From positions 1 to 7,639 of the forward strand of contig QNDP01000052.1 of NCBI GenBank assembly GCA_003645975.1: a stretch of DNA of 7,639 nucleotides, given 5' to 3'. Source of the stretch: Candidatus Hydrothermota bacterium. GTDB taxonomy: Bacteria > Hydrothermota > Hydrothermia > B15-G9. Position 1 is the stretch's first letter, and each line of letters begins with the position of its first letter. The notes beneath the pieces are model-generated. The model did no database searches, was not told the origin of the DNA, and saw only the letters and a program-made list of their open reading frames with translations. A program made the translations under genes and the position numbers. Shown piece after piece: positions 6,741 through 7,639 of the stretch.

Positions 6741-7639
6741 ACGGGACAAGAAACCAAGTTAGGGAATTTGAGTATTTTATCGGGCCGCAGCATCCGGGCA
6801 TCAGCGGAAATTACAGCATCAAACTTAAAGCCGTAGGCGATGAGATCATCGAGGCAGAGGCGCGGCCCGGCTATCTGCATCGTGGATTTGAAAAATTGAT
6901 GGAGCAGCGACATTGGATCAAAAATGTGCCCATGGTCTGTCGAATCTGCGTGCCTGACCCTGACCCGAATGAGGTGCTTTATTCGATGGGCGTCGAGGAG
7001 ATAGCAGGTCTTGAGGTGCCCGAACGAGCGCAGTGGATCCGTGTTATGGTGCTCGAAATGTCGCGTATTCAAGCGCATCTGTTTTTCCTCGGTGGATTCT
7101 GCGGCTCGCTTGGCCTCTACACCGTGCCTCAGTGGACATTCGGCGACCGTGATTACATCCTCGATCGATTTGAAGAACTCACAGGAGCAAGAGTTTATCA
7201 CCTTTACACGATGCCCGGCGGTGTTCGGCGCGATCTGCCACCCGGTTTCAAAGACCGCTTGCTCGAAACCCTCGCTTACATCGAGAAACGGCTTCATGAC
7301 TACGACCGCCTCATTTTCGACAACCCGGTTTTCCAGAAAAGGACGATAGGGGTCGGCGTGATAAAAGCCGATTGGGCGATGGAAAACGGTGTAACAGGTC
7401 CAAATCTGCGTGCGACAGGCGTCAAATTCGACCTGCGGCGTGATGACCCATATCTCGTCTATGACCAGATAGATTTCGAGATACCGACTATGCCCGACGG
7501 CGACATGTTCTCGCGCGCTATGGTGCGCAGGCTGGAGATCGAACAATCCATCAAGATCATCCGACAGGTGCTTGAGATGATGCCCGAAGGACCGGTTTTG
7601 AACCGTCCGGGCAACCCTCTGACATGGCGTGTGCCGCCG
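6737..7639 (+). CDS. mbxL: NuoD/MbhL-like large (catalytic) subunit, 3' end outside the window
   Basis: An open frame of 301 codons running off the right edge; relatives are near 400-430 residues, so roughly a quarter is missing. It begins with ATG overlapping the NuoC-like stop. Family marks are EYFIGPQHPG (12-21), RPGYLHRGFEKLME (43-56), and VEEIAGLEVPERAQWIR (86-102) followed by EMSRIQAHL (107-115). In [NiFe] hydrogenases the first nickel ligands lie in RICGIC; here the aligned stretch is CRICVPDPDPNE (68-79). C71 is kept, the second ligand position is Asp74, and an extra Cys68 stands where hydrogenases have Glu. An intact nickel site is therefore unlikely. The C-terminal cysteine motif lies outside the window. 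It should form the active-site cavity with the NuoB-like subunit. It is most like MBX/MBS or Ehr large subunits; neither a true hydrogenase nor a quinone-reducing NuoD fits. Confidence 0.9.
   Translation, partial: MNGTRNQVREFEYFIGPQHPGISGNYSIKLKAVGDEIIEAEARPGYLHRGFEKLMEQRHWIKNVPMVCRICVPDPDPNEVLYSMGVEEIAGLEVPERAQWIRVMVLEMSRIQAHLFFLGGFCGSLGLYTVPQWTFGDRDYILDRFEELTGARVYHLYTMPGGVRRDLPPGFKDRLLETLAYIEKRLHDYDRLIFDNPVFQKRTIGVGVIKADWAMENGVTGPNLRATGVKFDLRRDDPYLVYDQIDFEIPTMPDGDMFSRAMVRRLEIEQSIKIIRQVLEMMPEGPVLNRPGNPLTWRVPP

Noticed and set aside
6710..7546. A 278-codon open frame on the minus strand at the right end
   Set aside because: It lies antisense to the NuoD-like gene, whose plus-strand frame is uninterrupted and carries family motifs. 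The minus-strand product matches no family I recognise, has a skewed composition and no convincing start signal.
1..7639. An H2-evolving MBH-type or Ech/formate hydrogenlyase [NiFe] hydrogenase
   Set aside because: The N-terminal nickel motif of the large subunit is not intact (CVPD in place of CGIC), and the gene order with two H-type subunits and M before J fits mbx. The C-terminal motif is unseen, so this rests on half of the site.
1..7639. A respiratory complex I (nuo) operon
   Set aside because: The Mrp-type D, E/F and G subunits are present, no NuoA/I/J genes appear in nuo order, and the quinone-loop features of NuoH and the adjacent CC of NuoB are missing.
1..7639. Mobile elements, CRISPR repeats, tRNA/rRNA genes, terminators
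   Set aside because: No repeated spacer-type units, inverted terminal repeats, transposase frames, RNA-gene motifs or GC-hairpins followed by T-runs were noticed, and nearly every base is coding.

Overview
The window is one uninterrupted stretch of a single plus-strand operon for a large membrane-bound, ion-translocating oxidoreductase of the complex I / group 4 hydrogenase / Mrp antiporter superfamily. Nine consecutive coding regions were read. The first probably begins just before the window, and the last, a NuoD-like catalytic subunit with 301 codons visible, runs off the right edge.

Region by region: 1-1305 holds three small Mrp-type membrane proteins: a MbhD/DUF4040-like protein, a fused MbhE+MnhB-like protein and a MnhC/NuoK-like protein. 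1299-4653 holds two large antiporter-like subunits (499 and 617 aa). 4650-5540 holds the NuoH-like membrane anchor. 5560-7639 holds the peripheral electron-transfer module: NuoB-like, NuoC-like and NuoD-like subunits. The order D-(EF)-G-H-H'-M-J-K-L, with two tandem H-type antiporter subunits and the M gene ahead of J, is the layout I know for the mbx operon (MBX, also called MBS, membrane-bound sulfane reductase) of Thermococcales and Thermotogae. It is not the layout of the H2-evolving mbh operon or of respiratory nuo.

Working model: electrons, probably from reduced ferredoxin through an Fe-S subunit encoded outside the window, enter the J/K/L module. Energy released there is passed through the NuoH-like M subunit to the antiporter-like subunits H and H' and the Mrp-like small subunits, producing a proton and/or sodium gradient. 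The NuoD-like subunit does not keep an intact N-terminal CxxC pair in the nickel-binding register of [NiFe] hydrogenases. This argues against a hydrogenase and for an MBX/Ehr-type enzyme whose terminal acceptor the window cannot settle.

The organism is probably an anaerobic, fermentative bacterium, possibly thermophilic. Strong Shine-Dalgarno sites, ATG/GTG starts, roughly balanced base composition and very tight gene packing are seen directly. The phylum cannot be read from the window, and an archaeal source is not strictly excluded. No RNA genes, mobile elements, CRISPR arrays or convincing terminators were found, and no gap between genes exceeds 19 bases.
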